From the NCBI RefSeq assembly GCF_900177515.1, contig NZ_FXAK01000007.1, positions 1,224,501-1,288,500 of the forward strand: a stretch of DNA of 64,000 nucleotides, in the 5' to 3' direction. Under the pieces are notes generated by a model. That model was not told where the DNA came from. It searched no databases and worked only from the letters and a program-made list of their open reading frames with translations. Position numbers and translations under genes: made by a program. Positions 25,612-34,885 of the stretch are shown piece after piece. Position 1 is the first letter of the stretch. Each line of letters begins with the position of its first letter. The DNA is from Azospirillum oryzae. GTDB taxonomy: Bacteria > Pseudomonadota > Alphaproteobacteria > Azospirillales > Azospirillaceae.

Positions 25612-27438
25612 ATGCACCCCTACCGCACGCACACCTGCGGCCAGCTTCGTGAAGAGAATGCCGGTGAAACCGTCCGCCTGTCGGGCTGGATGAACCGGAA
25701 GCGCGACCATGGACAGCTGCTGTTCATCGACCTGCGCGACCATTACGGCCTGACGCAGTGCGTGGTCGATACCTCCAACCCGGCCTTCGAGGTCGCCAAC
25801 CGGCTGAAGCTGGAATCGGTCATCACCGTCACCGGCAAGGTGGTGAAGCGCACGGCCGAGACCATCAACGACAAGCTGCCCACCGGCCGCATCGAGCTGC
25901 AGATCGCCGAGCTGACCGTGGAAGGCGAGGCGGAGCAGATTCCGCTGCAGGTCAATCAGGACACCGACGCCGGCGAGGACGTGCGCCTGCGCTACCGCTT
26001 CCTCGACCTGCGCCGCGAGCGCATCCACGAGAACATCATGCTGCGTTCGCGCGTGATCGCCTCGGCGCGCCGCCGCATGATCGACCAGGGCTTCACCGAG
26101 TTCCAGACGCCGATCCTCACCGCGTCCTCGCCGGAGGGCGCGCGCGACTATCTGGTGCCGAGCCGCAACCATCCCGGCAAGTTCTACGCCCTGCCGCAGG
26201 CGCCGCAGCAGTTCAAGCAGCTGCTGATGGTCGCCGGTTTCGACCGCTACTTCCAGATCGCCCCCTGCTTCCGCGACGAGGACGCCCGCGCCGACCGCAG
26301 CCCGGGCGAGTTCTACCAGCTCGATTTCGAGATGTCCTTTGTCACCCAGGAAGACGTCTTCGCCGCCATCGAGCCGGTGCTGCACGGCATCTTCGACGAG
26401 TTCGGCGGCTTCCGTCGCGACTCGAAGCCGGTCATCGACGGGCTGCCGTTCCGCCGCATCTCCTTTGCCGAATCGATGCTGAAGTACGGCAACGACAAGC
26501 CGGACCTGCGCAACCCCCTGGTCATCACCGACGTGACCGAGGTGTTCAAGCGCGACGACGTCGAATTCCGCGCCTTCAAGCAGACGCTGGAGAAGGGCGG
26601 CGTCGTCCGCGCCATCCGCGCGCCGAAGGTCTCCGACCGTCCGCGCAGCTTCTTCGACAAGCTGAACGACTGGGCCCGCGGCCTCGGCGCCCCCGGCCTC
26701 GGCTACATCGTCATGGAAGCCGGCGGCGGGAAGGGTCCGATCGCCAAGTTCGTGCCGGAAGCCGCACAGGCCGCCTTGCGTGAACTGGCCGGTCTTGAGG
26801 ACGGCGACGCGATCTTCTTCGTCTGCGACCAGCCCGGCCCGGCGGCCAAGCTGGCCGGTCTCGCCCGCACCCGCATCGGCGAGGAGCTGGACCTGATCGA
26901 GAAGAACGCCTTCCGCTTCTGCTGGATCGTCGACTTCCCGATGTACGAGCTGGACGAGGAGACCAACAAGGTCATCTTCAGCCACAACCCGTTCTCCATG
27001 CCCCAGGGCGGCCTGAAGGCGCTGGAGACGATGAACCCGCTCGACATCAAGGCCTACCAGTACGACATCGTCTGCAACGGCGTCGAACTGTCGTCCGGTG
27101 CCATCCGTAACCACCTGCCGGAAGTGATGTACAAGGCCTTCGAGATCGCCGGCTATCCGCCGGAGGAGCTGGAAGCCCGATTCGGCGGCATGCTGAGCGC
27201 GTTCAAGCTGGGCGCCCCGCCGCACGGCGGTTCGGCCCCGGGCATCGACCGCATCGTCATGCTGCTGGCCGACGAGCCGAACATCCGCGAGGTCATCGCC
27301 TTCCCGCTGAACCAGCGGGCCGAAGACCTCCTGATGCAGGCCCCGGCGCCGGTGGACACCGCCCGTCTGAAGGAACTGCACCTGAAGCTCGACCTGCCGA
27401 AGCCGAAGGTCGCTGTGCCCTCCGCGCCGCAGGCGTAA
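25612..27438 (+). CDS. aspS: Aspartyl-tRNA synthetase
   Basis: 608 aa from the ATG at 25612 ([12 protein letters not shown]), the usual bacterial AspRS length. The N-terminal OB-fold anticodon-binding domain has [23 protein letters not shown] (in segments). Class II motif 2 is [11 protein letters not shown], followed by [10 protein letters not shown]. The GAD insertion domain lies at about 300-420, and motif 3 is [14 protein letters not shown] near residue 545. It charges tRNA-Asp, and in organisms lacking AsnRS often tRNA-Asn too. It ends in a strong terminator shared with the rpsB promoter region. Confidence 0.96.
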   Translation: MHPYRTHTCGQLREENAGETVRLSGWMNRKRDHGQLLFIDLRDHYGLTQCVVDTSNPAFEVANRLKLESVITVTGKVVKRTAETINDKLPTGRIELQIAELTVEGEAEQIPLQVNQDTDAGEDVRLRYRFLDLRRERIHENIMLRSRVIASARRRMIDQGFTEFQTPILTASSPEGARDYLVPSRNHPGKFYALPQAPQQFKQLLMVAGFDRYFQIAPCFRDEDARADRSPGEFYQLDFEMSFVTQEDVFAAIEPVLHGIFDEFGGFRRDSKPVIDGLPFRRISFAESMLKYGNDKPDLRNPLVITDVTEVFKRDDVEFRAFKQTLEKGGVVRAIRAPKVSDRPRSFFDKLNDWARGLGAPGLGYIVMEAGGGKGPIAKFVPEAAQAALRELAGLEDGDAIFFVCDQPGPAAKLAGLARTRIGEELDLIEKNAFRFCWIVDFPMYELDEETNKVIFSHNPFSMPQGGLKALETMNPLDIKAYQYDIVCNGVELSSGAIRNHLPEVMYKAFEIAGYPPEELEARFGGMLSAFKLGAPPHGGSAPGIDRIVMLLADEPNIREVIAFPLNQRAEDLLMQAPAPVDTARLKELHLKLDLPKPKVAVPSAPQA

Positions 27439-27470
27439 AGGAACTTTCACCGGTCCTTGGCGGTTTGGTG

Positions 27471-27507
27471 AAAAGGCCATCCGGACGCTGGTCCGGGTGG
27501 CCTTTTT
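27471..27507 (+). terminator. Terminator after aspS
   Basis: AAAAGGCCATCCGGAC (27471-27486) pairs with GTCCGGGTGGCCTTTTT (27491-27507) around a GCTG loop, apart from one A/G mismatch in the middle. The T-run ends where the candidate rpsB -35 box begins. Confidence 0.9.
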
Positions 27508-27509
27508 CC

Positions 27510-27538
27510 TTGTCAACATGCGCGTGCGGGGCTATGTA
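27510..27538 (+). promoter_or_regulatory. Candidate rpsB promoter
   Basis: TTGTCA (27510-27515), a 17-bp spacer and TATGTA (27533-27538). A leader of about 135 bases follows before the rpsB ATG at 27680, long enough for an S2 autoregulatory structure, although I cannot fold it reliably by eye. Confidence 0.6.
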
Positions 27539-27679
27539 AGCGCCGTCGTCAAAACCTCACGCGGGCTGGCGGACCCTCGGTTTTACTCCGATGGCCCGAT
27601 CCGGTGTCTTCAGCCATGGTTTCCATGCGCTGTCGACAATGCCCGCGGCGGAGCAACCGGAAAAAGGGATTTTTTCCAC

Positions 27680-28459
27680 ATGACCATGCCCACCTTCACC
27701 ATGCGCCAGCTGCTGGAAGCCGGTGTCCACTTCGGTCACCACACCCGCCGCTGGAACCCGAAGATGAACCAGTACATCTTCGGCGTCCGCAATGGCGTGC
27801 ACATCATCGACCTCGAGCAGACCGTCCCGATGCTGCACCGCGCCCTGCAGGCCGTGCGTGACGTCGTCGCCGGCGGTGGCCGCGTCCTGTTCGTCGGCAC
27901 CAAGCGCCAGGCCCAGGAGCGCATCGCCGAGGCTGCCGCCAAGTGCGGCCAGTACTACGTCAACCACCGCTGGCTCGGCGGCATGCTGACCAACTGGAAG
28001 ACCATCTCCCAGTCGATCAAGCGCCTGCGCGAGATGGAAGAGCGTCTGGGCGGCGACACCTCGGGCCTGACCAAGCGCGAAGTCCTGGAGCTGACCCGCG
28101 AGCGCGACAAGCTGGAGCGCGCGCTGGGCGGCATCAAGGAGATGGGCGGCCTGCCGGACGTCATCTTCATCATCGACACCAACAAGGAGTCGATCGCGGT
28201 CAAGGAAGCCAACAAGCTGGGCATCCCGGTCATCGCGGTCCTCGACAGCAACTCCGATCCGGACGGCGTGGCCTTCCCGATCCCCGGCAACGACGACGCC
28301 CTGCGCGCCATCGAGCTGTATTGCGACCTGACGGTCGGCGCCGTGCTTGACGGCCTGCAGGCCGAGATGAGCGCCGCCGGCATCGACGTCGGCGCCGCCG
28401 AGGACGCCCCGGCCGAGCAGCTGCCGGAGGAAGAGACCGCCGAGACCGCCCAGGCCTGA
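27680..28459 (+). CDS. rpsB: 30S ribosomal protein S2
   Basis: 259 aa from the ATG at 27680; the ATG two codons later (MPTFTMRQ) is also possible. Conserved S2 sequences include [49 protein letters not shown] and [14 protein letters not shown], quoted in part. The C-terminal acidic extension ([14 protein letters not shown]) is common in alphaproteobacteria. It assembles late on the 30S platform. It forms an operon with tsf, separated by an intercistronic hairpin. Confidence 0.97.
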   Translation: MTMPTFTMRQLLEAGVHFGHHTRRWNPKMNQYIFGVRNGVHIIDLEQTVPMLHRALQAVRDVVAGGGRVLFVGTKRQAQERIAEAAAKCGQYYVNHRWLGGMLTNWKTISQSIKRLREMEERLGGDTSGLTKREVLELTRERDKLERALGGIKEMGGLPDVIFIIDTNKESIAVKEANKLGIPVIAVLDSNSDPDGVAFPIPGNDDALRAIELYCDLTVGAVLDGLQAEMSAAGIDVGAAEDAPAEQLPEEETAETAQA

Positions 28460-28474
28460 CCCTGACGGTTCAAG

Positions 28475-28515
28475 GGCAGCCGGGCCTTATGACCTATGGC
28501 CCGGCTGCCTTTTTT
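28475..28515 (+). terminator. Intercistronic terminator/attenuator between rpsB and tsf
   Basis: Perfect 12-bp stem GGCAGCCGGGCC (28475-28486) and GGCCCGGCTGCC (28498-28509), 11-base loop, then TTTTTT. It lies 15 bp after the rpsB stop and 77 bp before tsf, so it probably lowers tsf expression relative to rpsB or ends a monocistronic rpsB transcript. Confidence 0.9.
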
Positions 28516-28592
28516 ATGGGTTGCCACCCGTTTTGACTTTGTGACTCAATCCGATCCGCCTGCCGGATCGCTTGGAAGGAAGAGGGCGCAAC

Positions 28593-29525
28593 ATGGCCGA
28601 GATTACCGCCTCGCTCGTCAAGGAACTGCGCGAGAAGACCGGCGCGGGCATGATGGACTGCAAGAAGGCGCTGAACGAGACGCAGGGCGACCTCGAGGGC
28701 GCCGTCGACTGGCTGCGCAAGAAGGGCCTTGCCGCCGCTGCGAAGAAGTCGGGCCGCGTCGCCGCCGAGGGTCTGGTCGCCGTCGCCACCGCCGGCACCA
28801 AGGGTGCCGTCGTCGAGGTGAACGCCGAGACCGACTTCGTCGCCCGCAACGACAAGTTCCAGGCTTTCGCCGCCAAGGCCGCCGAGCTGGCCCTGACCAC
28901 GGCCGGCGACGTCGAGACGCTGAAGGCCGCCACCTATCCGGGCACCTCGCACACCGCCCAGGACGAGCTGACCAGCCTGATCGCCACCGTCGGCGAGAAC
29001 ATGAACCTGCGCCGCGCCGTCACCCTGTCGGTTTCGGCCGGTGTCGTCGTCAGCTACGTCCACTCGGCCATCGCGCCGGGCCTGGGCAAGATCGGCGTCC
29101 TGGTCGCCCTGGAGTCGACCGGCGACACCGCCAAGCTGGCCGATCTCGGCAAGCAGATCGCCATGCACATCGCCGCCGCCCGTCCGGACGCGCTGGACAT
29201 CGCCGACGTCGACAGCTCGTCGCTGGAGCGTGAGCGCAACGTGCTGGCCGAGCAGGCCCGCGCTTCGGGCAAGCCGGAGAACATCATCGAGAAGATGGTC
29301 GAAGGCCGCGTCCGCAAGTACTACGAGGAAGTCTGCCTGCTGGAGCAGACCTACGTGATCGACGGCGAGACCAAGGTCCGCAAGGTGGTGGAGAACGCCG
29401 CCAAGGACATCGGCGCTCCGGTCAAGGTCACGGCCTTCACCCGCTTCGCGCTGGGCGAGGGCATCGAGAAGGCCCAGTCCGACTTCGCCGCCGAGGTCGC
29501 AGCCGCCGCCGGCGGTCAGGGCTGA
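28593..29525 (+). CDS. tsf: Elongation factor Ts
   Basis: 310 aa from the ATG at 28593, behind GGAAGGAAGAGG. The N-terminal UBA-like domain reads [24 protein letters not shown], with the TGAGMMDCK signature, and the core has [13 protein letters not shown] (the TDFVA motif that contacts EF-Tu). The length is slightly above the 283-aa E. coli protein, as usual in alphaproteobacteria. It regenerates EF-Tu-GTP in translation. pyrH follows after 67 bp. Confidence 0.97.
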   Translation: MAEITASLVKELREKTGAGMMDCKKALNETQGDLEGAVDWLRKKGLAAAAKKSGRVAAEGLVAVATAGTKGAVVEVNAETDFVARNDKFQAFAAKAAELALTTAGDVETLKAATYPGTSHTAQDELTSLIATVGENMNLRRAVTLSVSAGVVVSYVHSAIAPGLGKIGVLVALESTGDTAKLADLGKQIAMHIAAARPDALDIADVDSSSLERERNVLAEQARASGKPENIIEKMVEGRVRKYYEEVCLLEQTYVIDGETKVRKVVENAAKDIGAPVKVTAFTRFALGEGIEKAQSDFAAEVAAAAGGQG

Positions 29526-29592
29526 GACCGGTAAGGTCGAACGCTTAAGGTCAGCAAGCCGCATTCCGAAACAGCAAGGGAGCGTTCCCCCC

Positions 29593-30348
29593 ATGGTCGA
29601 AACCACCGGGACCACCGCGCCGGCCGAGGGCGTCCGCTACAAGCGCGTCCTCCTCAAGGTGTCGGGCGAGGCGCTGATGGGTCAGCGCGACTATGGTCTG
29701 GACCCGGAGATGGTGAACCGCATCGCCAACGAGGTGAAGGCGGTCATCGCACTCGGCGTCCAGGTCTGTCTGGTCATCGGCGGGGGGAACATCTTCCGGG
29801 GTGTGAAGGGTGCGGCGAGCGGCATGGAGCGTGCCTCGGCCGACTATATCGGGATGCTCGCCACCGTGATGAACGCGCTCTCGATGCAGAGCGCGCTCGA
29901 GCGGATGGGCGTCATCACGCGGGTGCAGTCGGCCATCCCCATGTCGACGGTCTGCGAGCCCTATATCCGGCGCCGCGCCGTCCGTCACATGGAAAAGGGC
30001 CGGGTGGTGATCTTCGCCGCCGGCACCGGCAATCCCTTCTTCACCACCGACACCGCCGCGGCGCTGCGCGCCTCCGAAATGGGCTGTGACGGTCTGCTGA
30101 AGGGGACGCAGGTCGACGGCGTCTACACCGCCGATCCGAAGAAGGATCCGTCGGCCCAGCACTACGAACGCCTCACCTACATGGATGTCCTGACCAAGGA
30201 CCTGCAGGTGATGGACGCTTCGGCGATCGCGCTGTCGCGCGAGAACCACATTCCCATCCTGGTCTTCTCGATCCACACGCCCGGCGCCTTCGCCGAAGTG
30301 ATGCAGGGCCGTGGCAAGCACACCATCATAACGGAAGAAAGGGAGTAG
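29593..30348 (+). CDS. pyrH: UMP kinase
   Basis: 251 aa. Amino-acid-kinase fold: [13 protein letters not shown] at the N-terminus (phosphate-binding Lys and Gly), [12 protein letters not shown] for the nucleotide loop, and [20 protein letters not shown] with [15 protein letters not shown] for the UMP/ATP pocket. It makes UDP from UMP and is allosterically controlled by GTP and UTP in most bacteria. It stands between tsf and frr, the standard order; frr starts 4 bp after the stop. Confidence 0.97.
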   Translation: MVETTGTTAPAEGVRYKRVLLKVSGEALMGQRDYGLDPEMVNRIANEVKAVIALGVQVCLVIGGGNIFRGVKGAASGMERASADYIGMLATVMNALSMQSALERMGVITRVQSAIPMSTVCEPYIRRRAVRHMEKGRVVIFAAGTGNPFFTTDTAAALRASEMGCDGLLKGTQVDGVYTADPKKDPSAQHYERLTYMDVLTKDLQVMDASAIALSRENHIPILVFSIHTPGAFAEVMQGRGKHTIITEERE

Positions 30349-30352
30349 GCCC

Positions 30353-30910
30353 GTGGCTGCGCCCGACCTATCGGATCTGAAGCGCCGCATGGAAGGCGCG
30401 CTCGAATCGTTTCGCAAGGAACTGGGCGGTCTGCGTACCGGCCGCGCCTCTTCCAATCTGCTCGAACCGGTGATGGTGGAGGCCTATGGCAGCCGCATGC
30501 ACCTGCGCGAGGTCGCGACGGTCTCCGTTCCGGAGCCGCGCCTGATCTCCGTGCAGGTGTGGGACCGCGGCATGACCAAGGCGGTCGAGAAGGCCATCCG
30601 CGACAGCGGTCTGGGCCTGAACCCGCAGGCCGAGGGGCAGGTCATCCGCGTGCCGCTGCCCGACCTGACGCAGGAGCGCCGCGCCGAACTGGCGAAGGTC
30701 GCCCACAAATACGCCGAGCAGTGCCGCGTCGCCATCCGCAACATCCGTCGCGACGGCATGGACGGCCTGAAGAAGGCCGAGAAGGCCAGCGAGATCACCC
30801 AGGACGAGCACAAGGTCCAGGCGGACAAGGTGCAGGTGCTGACCGACCAGCACATCAAGCTGGTCGACGACTCGCTTGCGCAAAAAGAAAAGGAAATCAT
30901 GCAGGTCTGA
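30353..30910 (+). CDS. frr: Ribosome-recycling factor
   Basis: 185 aa, starting at GTG 30353 four bases after pyrH. It has the typical RRF sequence LKRRMEGALESFRKELGGLRTGRAS, quoted in part, then LRTGRASSNLLEPV and IRDSGLGLNPQAEGQVIRVPLPDLTQERR, also in part, and the C-terminal helices KVQADKVQVLTDQHIKLVDD. With EF-G it splits post-termination ribosomes. uppS follows 6 bp later, so the block pyrH-frr-uppS is compact. Confidence 0.97.
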   Translation: MAAPDLSDLKRRMEGALESFRKELGGLRTGRASSNLLEPVMVEAYGSRMHLREVATVSVPEPRLISVQVWDRGMTKAVEKAIRDSGLGLNPQAEGQVIRVPLPDLTQERRAELAKVAHKYAEQCRVAIRNIRRDGMDGLKKAEKASEITQDEHKVQADKVQVLTDQHIKLVDDSLAQKEKEIMQV

Positions 30911-30916
30911 TCCGGA

Positions 30917-31657
30917 ATGCGCGACGCGGACGACAACCGGTCCAACACGGCTCCAGGGCATGTCGCCATCATCATGGATGGCAACGGGCGCTGGGCCAAG
31001 GCGCGCGGCCTGCCGCGCACCGCCGGACACAAGAAGGGCGTGGACGCCGTCCGCCGTACCGTGGAAGCGGCGCGCGAACTTGGCATCGGCACTCTGACGA
31101 TTTTCAGCTTCTCCTCGGAGAACTGGCGCCGGCCGGAGGAAGAGGTCAGCGACCTGATGGGTCTGCTGCGCTTCTACCTGCGCAGCGAGGTTGCCGAACT
31201 CCACCGGGCGGGCGTCCGCCTGCGGGTGATCGGTGACCGCACGCGTCTGTCGGAGGACATCAACCGGCTGATCGACAATGCCGAGGGACTGACCCGCGAC
31301 AACCGGGTGATGACGCTCGTGGTGGCGCTCAGCTACGGCTCGCGCCTGGAGATCGTACAGGCGGCCCGTCGGCTGGCGGAAGAGGTGGCCGCCGGACGTC
31401 TGGCGCCGGACGCCATCGACGAAGACGCGCTGTCGGCGCGGCTCTACACCGCCGACATCCCCGACCCCGACCTGATAATCCGCACCAGCGGCGAGAAGCG
31501 GATCAGCAATTTCCTGCTGTGGCAGGCGGCCTATGCCGAGCTGGTCTTCATCGATACGCTCTGGCCCGATTTCACCAAGCGCGATCTGGAGGCGGCGATT
31601 GAAGAGTTCCACCGACGGGAACGCCGCTTCGGCGCCACCACCGCCGGGTCGCGCTGA
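30917..31657 (+). CDS. uppS: Undecaprenyl diphosphate synthase
   Basis: 246 aa cis-prenyltransferase. VAIIMDGNGRWAKARGLPR carries the catalytic Asp and the diphosphate loop, FSFSSENWRRP is the SxxN-W-RP motif, and DLIIRTSGEKRISNFLLWQ with AYAELVF closes the active site. It makes the C55 carrier for peptidoglycan and O-antigen. Its 3' end overlaps or nearly touches cdsA, depending on the cdsA start. Confidence 0.96.
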   Translation: MRDADDNRSNTAPGHVAIIMDGNGRWAKARGLPRTAGHKKGVDAVRRTVEAARELGIGTLTIFSFSSENWRRPEEEVSDLMGLLRFYLRSEVAELHRAGVRLRVIGDRTRLSEDINRLIDNAEGLTRDNRVMTLVVALSYGSRLEIVQAARRLAEEVAAGRLAPDAIDEDALSARLYTADIPDPDLIIRTSGEKRISNFLLWQAAYAELVFIDTLWPDFTKRDLEAAIEEFHRRERRFGATTAGSR

Positions 31658-31676
31658 CACGCCGGCTTCATCCGAC

Positions 31677-32489
31677 GTGCCGGCCAAGCCATCCAAGGCA
31701 GGGGACCTCAAGGTTCGCGTCCTGTCGGCATTGGTCATGGCGCCGGTCGTGCTGGGCGCCGTCTGGATTGGCGGCTGGGTATTTCATGCCCTGATCGCCT
31801 TCGGATCGGTGATCGCCGTTTCCGAATGGACCAGCATCGTCCCCAGCGCCCGCCGCCTGCCGGCCCGCATCATGGCGGCGGCCGGCATCGTCGTTGCCTT
31901 GATGGCGCAGATCGCCGCCGGCCCGGCCGCCGGTTTGGGAGCGGCGGCAGCCTTCGCCGTTCTGACAGCCATCATCGGCGGCGGCAGTGACCGCAACCTG
32001 CTCGGGTTTGGCGTCTTCTACGTCGCCGTCGGCATGGCCGGTCTGACGTGGTTGCGCGATCTGCCGGATGCCGGCCTCTCGCTCTTCCTGTTCGTCCTCA
32101 TCGCCATCTGGGCGACCGACATCGGCGCCTATGCCGCGGGCCGCAGCATAGGCGGGCCGAAGCTGGCGCCACGCATCAGCCCGAAGAAGACCTGGGCCGG
32201 CCTGATCGGCGGCATGGCCTCGTCGGCCCTGTTCGGCTGGCTGGTGGCTCTCGCCTTCGGGGCTGCGCGTCCGGACATCGCTTTGGTGGTCGGCGCTGCC
32301 GTCGCCGTGGTCGGGCAGGCCGGAGACCTGTTCGAATCGGCGGTCAAGCGGCGCTACAATGTGAAGGACAGCGGCCAGCTCATTCCCGGGCATGGCGGCA
32401 TCCTCGACCGCATCGACGGGCTTCTGGCCGCGGCCCCGGTGCTGGCCCTGTTTCACGCGGCCATTGGATCGGTTCTGTCATGGTGGTGA
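31677..32489 (+). CDS. cdsA: Phosphatidate cytidylyltransferase (CDP-diglyceride synthase)
   Basis: 270 aa from the GTG at 31677, which leaves a short cytosolic lead before the first membrane helix ([17 protein letters not shown]). A TTG at 31599, behind GGAGG inside uppS, is the alternative and would add 26 residues. Seven to eight membrane segments are followed by the CDS signature [12 protein letters not shown] and the C-terminal [27 protein letters not shown] motif with its metal-binding Asp pair. It makes CDP-diacylglycerol for all phospholipids. The end overlaps dxr by 10 bp. Confidence 0.93.
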   Translation: MPAKPSKAGDLKVRVLSALVMAPVVLGAVWIGGWVFHALIAFGSVIAVSEWTSIVPSARRLPARIMAAAGIVVALMAQIAAGPAAGLGAAAAFAVLTAIIGGGSDRNLLGFGVFYVAVGMAGLTWLRDLPDAGLSLFLFVLIAIWATDIGAYAAGRSIGGPKLAPRISPKKTWAGLIGGMASSALFGWLVALAFGAARPDIALVVGAAVAVVGQAGDLFESAVKRRYNVKDSGQLIPGHGGILDRIDGLLAAAPVLALFHAAIGSVLSWW

Positions 32490-33688
32490 AAGCGGGAGCG
32501 GGGCCTGATGCGCCGCGCAGCGTAACGATTCTTGGGTCCACGGGCTCGGTCGGGACGCAGACCGTGGATCTCGTCTCCCGCGATCCGGAGCGTTTTCCGG
32601 TGGAGGCGCTGACCGCCAACCGCAACGTCGCTCTGCTGGCCCGGCAGGCCCGGCAGTTGAACGCCCGCTTGGCGGTGGTCGCCGATCCGACCGCCTATGC
32701 CGAGTTGAAGAGCCTGCTTTCCGGCACCGGCATCGAGGTCGCCGCCGGCTCCGAAGCGGTTGCCGCGGCGGCGGAGCGCCCGGCCGACTGGGTGATGGCC
32801 GCCATCGTCGGCGCCGCCGGTCTGGAGCCGACGCTCGCCGCCGTGCGGCGCGGCGCCATCGTCGCCTTCGCCAACAAGGAGGTGCTGGTCTGCGCCGGCG
32901 CTCTGATGATGGAGGAGGTGAAGGCCCACGGCGCGACGCTGCTGCCGGTCGACAGCGAACATTCCGCCATCTATCAGGTCTTCGACTTCGACCGCACCGA
33001 CAGCGTTGCCCGCCTGATCCTGACGGCCTCCGGCGGTCCCTTCCGCTCCAGGGATCGCGCCTTCATGGCCGCTGCAACCCGGGAGCAGGCGGTCGCCCAT
33101 CCGACCTGGGACATGGGCGCCAAGATTTCGGTCGACAGCGCCACGATGATGAACAAGGGGCTGGAACTGATCGAAGCCCACTTCCTGTTCGGCATCCCGG
33201 AAGAACGCATCGACGTGCTGGTCCACCCGCAATCCGTCATCCATTCGCTGGTCGAATATGTCGACGGTTCGGTCCTGGCCCAGCTCGGCACGCCCGACAT
33301 GCGCACGCCGATCGCCTATGCGCTCGGCTGGCCCGCCCGCATCGCCACGCCGGCGGAACGGCTCGATCTGGTCAAGGCGGCGACGCTGACCTTCGAGGCT
33401 CCCGATCCCTTGCGTTTCCCCGCACTTCGGCTGGCCCGGGCCGCCTTGCAAAGCGGGGGGGCCGCTCCTACTATACTCAGTGCCGCCAACGAGGTGGCCG
33501 TCCAGGCGTTTCTCGACCGCCGGATCGGCTTCCTCGACATCGAACGGATCGTCGAGGAGACGTTGACGGCGTTGCCCCACCGCCCGCTGCGCGATCTCGC
33601 CGCCGTGCGGGAGGCCGACGCGGACGCAAGGCGGGATGCCGCCGGACGCATTGCGGCCATCGGTGCGACGGCGGTTGGCAGCCGATGA
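32480..33688 (+). CDS. dxr: 1-deoxy-D-xylulose 5-phosphate reductoisomerase
   Basis: 402 aa from the ATG at 32480, overlapping cdsA by 10 bp. NADPH loop [13 protein letters not shown] (about 14-26), metal/substrate residues in [10 protein letters not shown] and [20 protein letters not shown], and the flexible loop containing [12 protein letters not shown] are all present. It catalyses the committed step of the MEP isoprenoid pathway, upstream of the prenyl diphosphates that uppS uses. rseP follows after 36 bp. Confidence 0.96.
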   Translation: MVVKAGAGPDAPRSVTILGSTGSVGTQTVDLVSRDPERFPVEALTANRNVALLARQARQLNARLAVVADPTAYAELKSLLSGTGIEVAAGSEAVAAAAERPADWVMAAIVGAAGLEPTLAAVRRGAIVAFANKEVLVCAGALMMEEVKAHGATLLPVDSEHSAIYQVFDFDRTDSVARLILTASGGPFRSRDRAFMAAATREQAVAHPTWDMGAKISVDSATMMNKGLELIEAHFLFGIPEERIDVLVHPQSVIHSLVEYVDGSVLAQLGTPDMRTPIAYALGWPARIATPAERLDLVKAATLTFEAPDPLRFPALRLARAALQSGGAAPTILSAANEVAVQAFLDRRIGFLDIERIVEETLTALPHRPLRDLAAVREADADARRDAAGRIAAIGATAVGSR

Positions 33689-33724
33689 TCCGCGTTCGAG
33701 GCGCTGGAAGGCGCAAGGGTTGAT

Positions 33725-34858
33725 ATGGACGTTATCGGCGGTTTCTGGACCTCGGTGCTGGCCTTTCTGTTGGTCCTCACCGTGCTCGTCTTCGTGCACG
33801 AGCTTGGTCACTATCTGATCGCGCGCCGCAACGGTGTGCGGATCGAGACCTTCTCCATCGGTTTCGGACCGGAACTGTTCGGCTTCACCGACCGGGCGGG
33901 CACGCGCTGGAAGTTCAGCGCGCTGCCGCTCGGCGGTTACGTCAAGATGTTCGGCGATGCCGATCCGGCCAGCACGCCGGGCGCGCATTTGACGGCCATG
34001 TCGGCGGAGGAGCGCGCGGTGTCCTTCCACCACAAGCGGGTGGGGCAGCGCGCGGCCATCGTCGCGGCCGGGCCGATCGCGAATTTCGTCTTCTCCATCG
34101 TCGTTCTTTCCCTGCTGTTCATGACCGCCGGCCAGTCCTTCACCCCGCCGGACGTCGGCGGCGTGCAGCCCGGCAGCGCGGCGGAACGCGCCGGCATCCA
34201 GCCGGGTGATCTGATCCTGTCGGTCGACGGCACCGGGGTTCAGCGATTCGAGGAAATCCGGCAGATCGTTTCGATCCGCCCGGGCGAGCCGCTCGCCGTC
34301 GAACTGAAGCGCGATGGGCGGGTGCTGACCCTGACCGTCACGCCGGAGTCGCAGACCGTCACCGACCGACTCGGCAACGCTCACCAGATCGGCCTGCTCG
34401 GGATCAGCCGCGGCAGCGTCGGGATGATGCGTCATGACCCCCTGACTGCCGTCTGGCAGGCGGGACGTGAAGTCGCAGGCATGATCACCGGCACCTTCAC
34501 CGCATTGGGCCAGATGGTCCAGGGATCGCGCGGCACGGAGGAGTTGGGCGGGCCGTTGCGCATCGCCCAGATGTCGGGCGAGGTCGCGCAATCCGGTTGG
34601 TATCCGCTGGTCTGGTTCATGACTTTCCTGTCGGTGAACCTGGGGCTGATCAACCTGTTTCCGGTGCCGATGCTGGACGGCGGCCACCTGCTTTTTTACG
34701 GCATCGAAAAGCTGCTCGGCCGGCCGCTTGGAGCGCGAGCGCAAGAATACGGTTTCCGAATTGGATTGGCCTTGGTATTAACGCTCATGGTCTTCGCCAC
34801 GTGGAACGACCTTGTTCAACTGCGCGTGGTCGATTTCTTCCGGGGACTGGTTTCCTAA
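33725..34858 (+). CDS. rseP: RIP metalloprotease RseP (site-2 protease)
   Basis: 377 aa intramembrane zinc protease. HELGH (25-29) sits in the first membrane helix, and NLFPVPMLDGGHL near residue 310 provides the second active-site half with the third zinc ligand. A PDZ domain (about 130-210, VGGVQPGSAAERAGIQPGDLIL) lies between; E. coli RseP has two, here only one is evident. It cleaves anti-sigma factors and signal-peptide remnants. Located directly before bamA, as in most proteobacteria. Confidence 0.95.
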   Translation: MDVIGGFWTSVLAFLLVLTVLVFVHELGHYLIARRNGVRIETFSIGFGPELFGFTDRAGTRWKFSALPLGGYVKMFGDADPASTPGAHLTAMSAEERAVSFHHKRVGQRAAIVAAGPIANFVFSIVVLSLLFMTAGQSFTPPDVGGVQPGSAAERAGIQPGDLILSVDGTGVQRFEEIRQIVSIRPGEPLAVELKRDGRVLTLTVTPESQTVTDRLGNAHQIGLLGISRGSVGMMRHDPLTAVWQAGREVAGMITGTFTALGQMVQGSRGTEELGGPLRIAQMSGEVAQSGWYPLVWFMTFLSVNLGLINLFPVPMLDGGHLLFYGIEKLLGRPLGARAQEYGFRIGLALVLTLMVFATWNDLVQLRVVDFFRGLVS

Positions 34859-34885
34859 AGCCAGCCCCTTGCCAGGGAGCGTGAT

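Noticed and set aside
32453..34744. 763-codon open frame on the minus strand opposite dxr and rseP
   Set aside because: Same antisense artefact; both plus-strand genes have catalytic motifs in frame.
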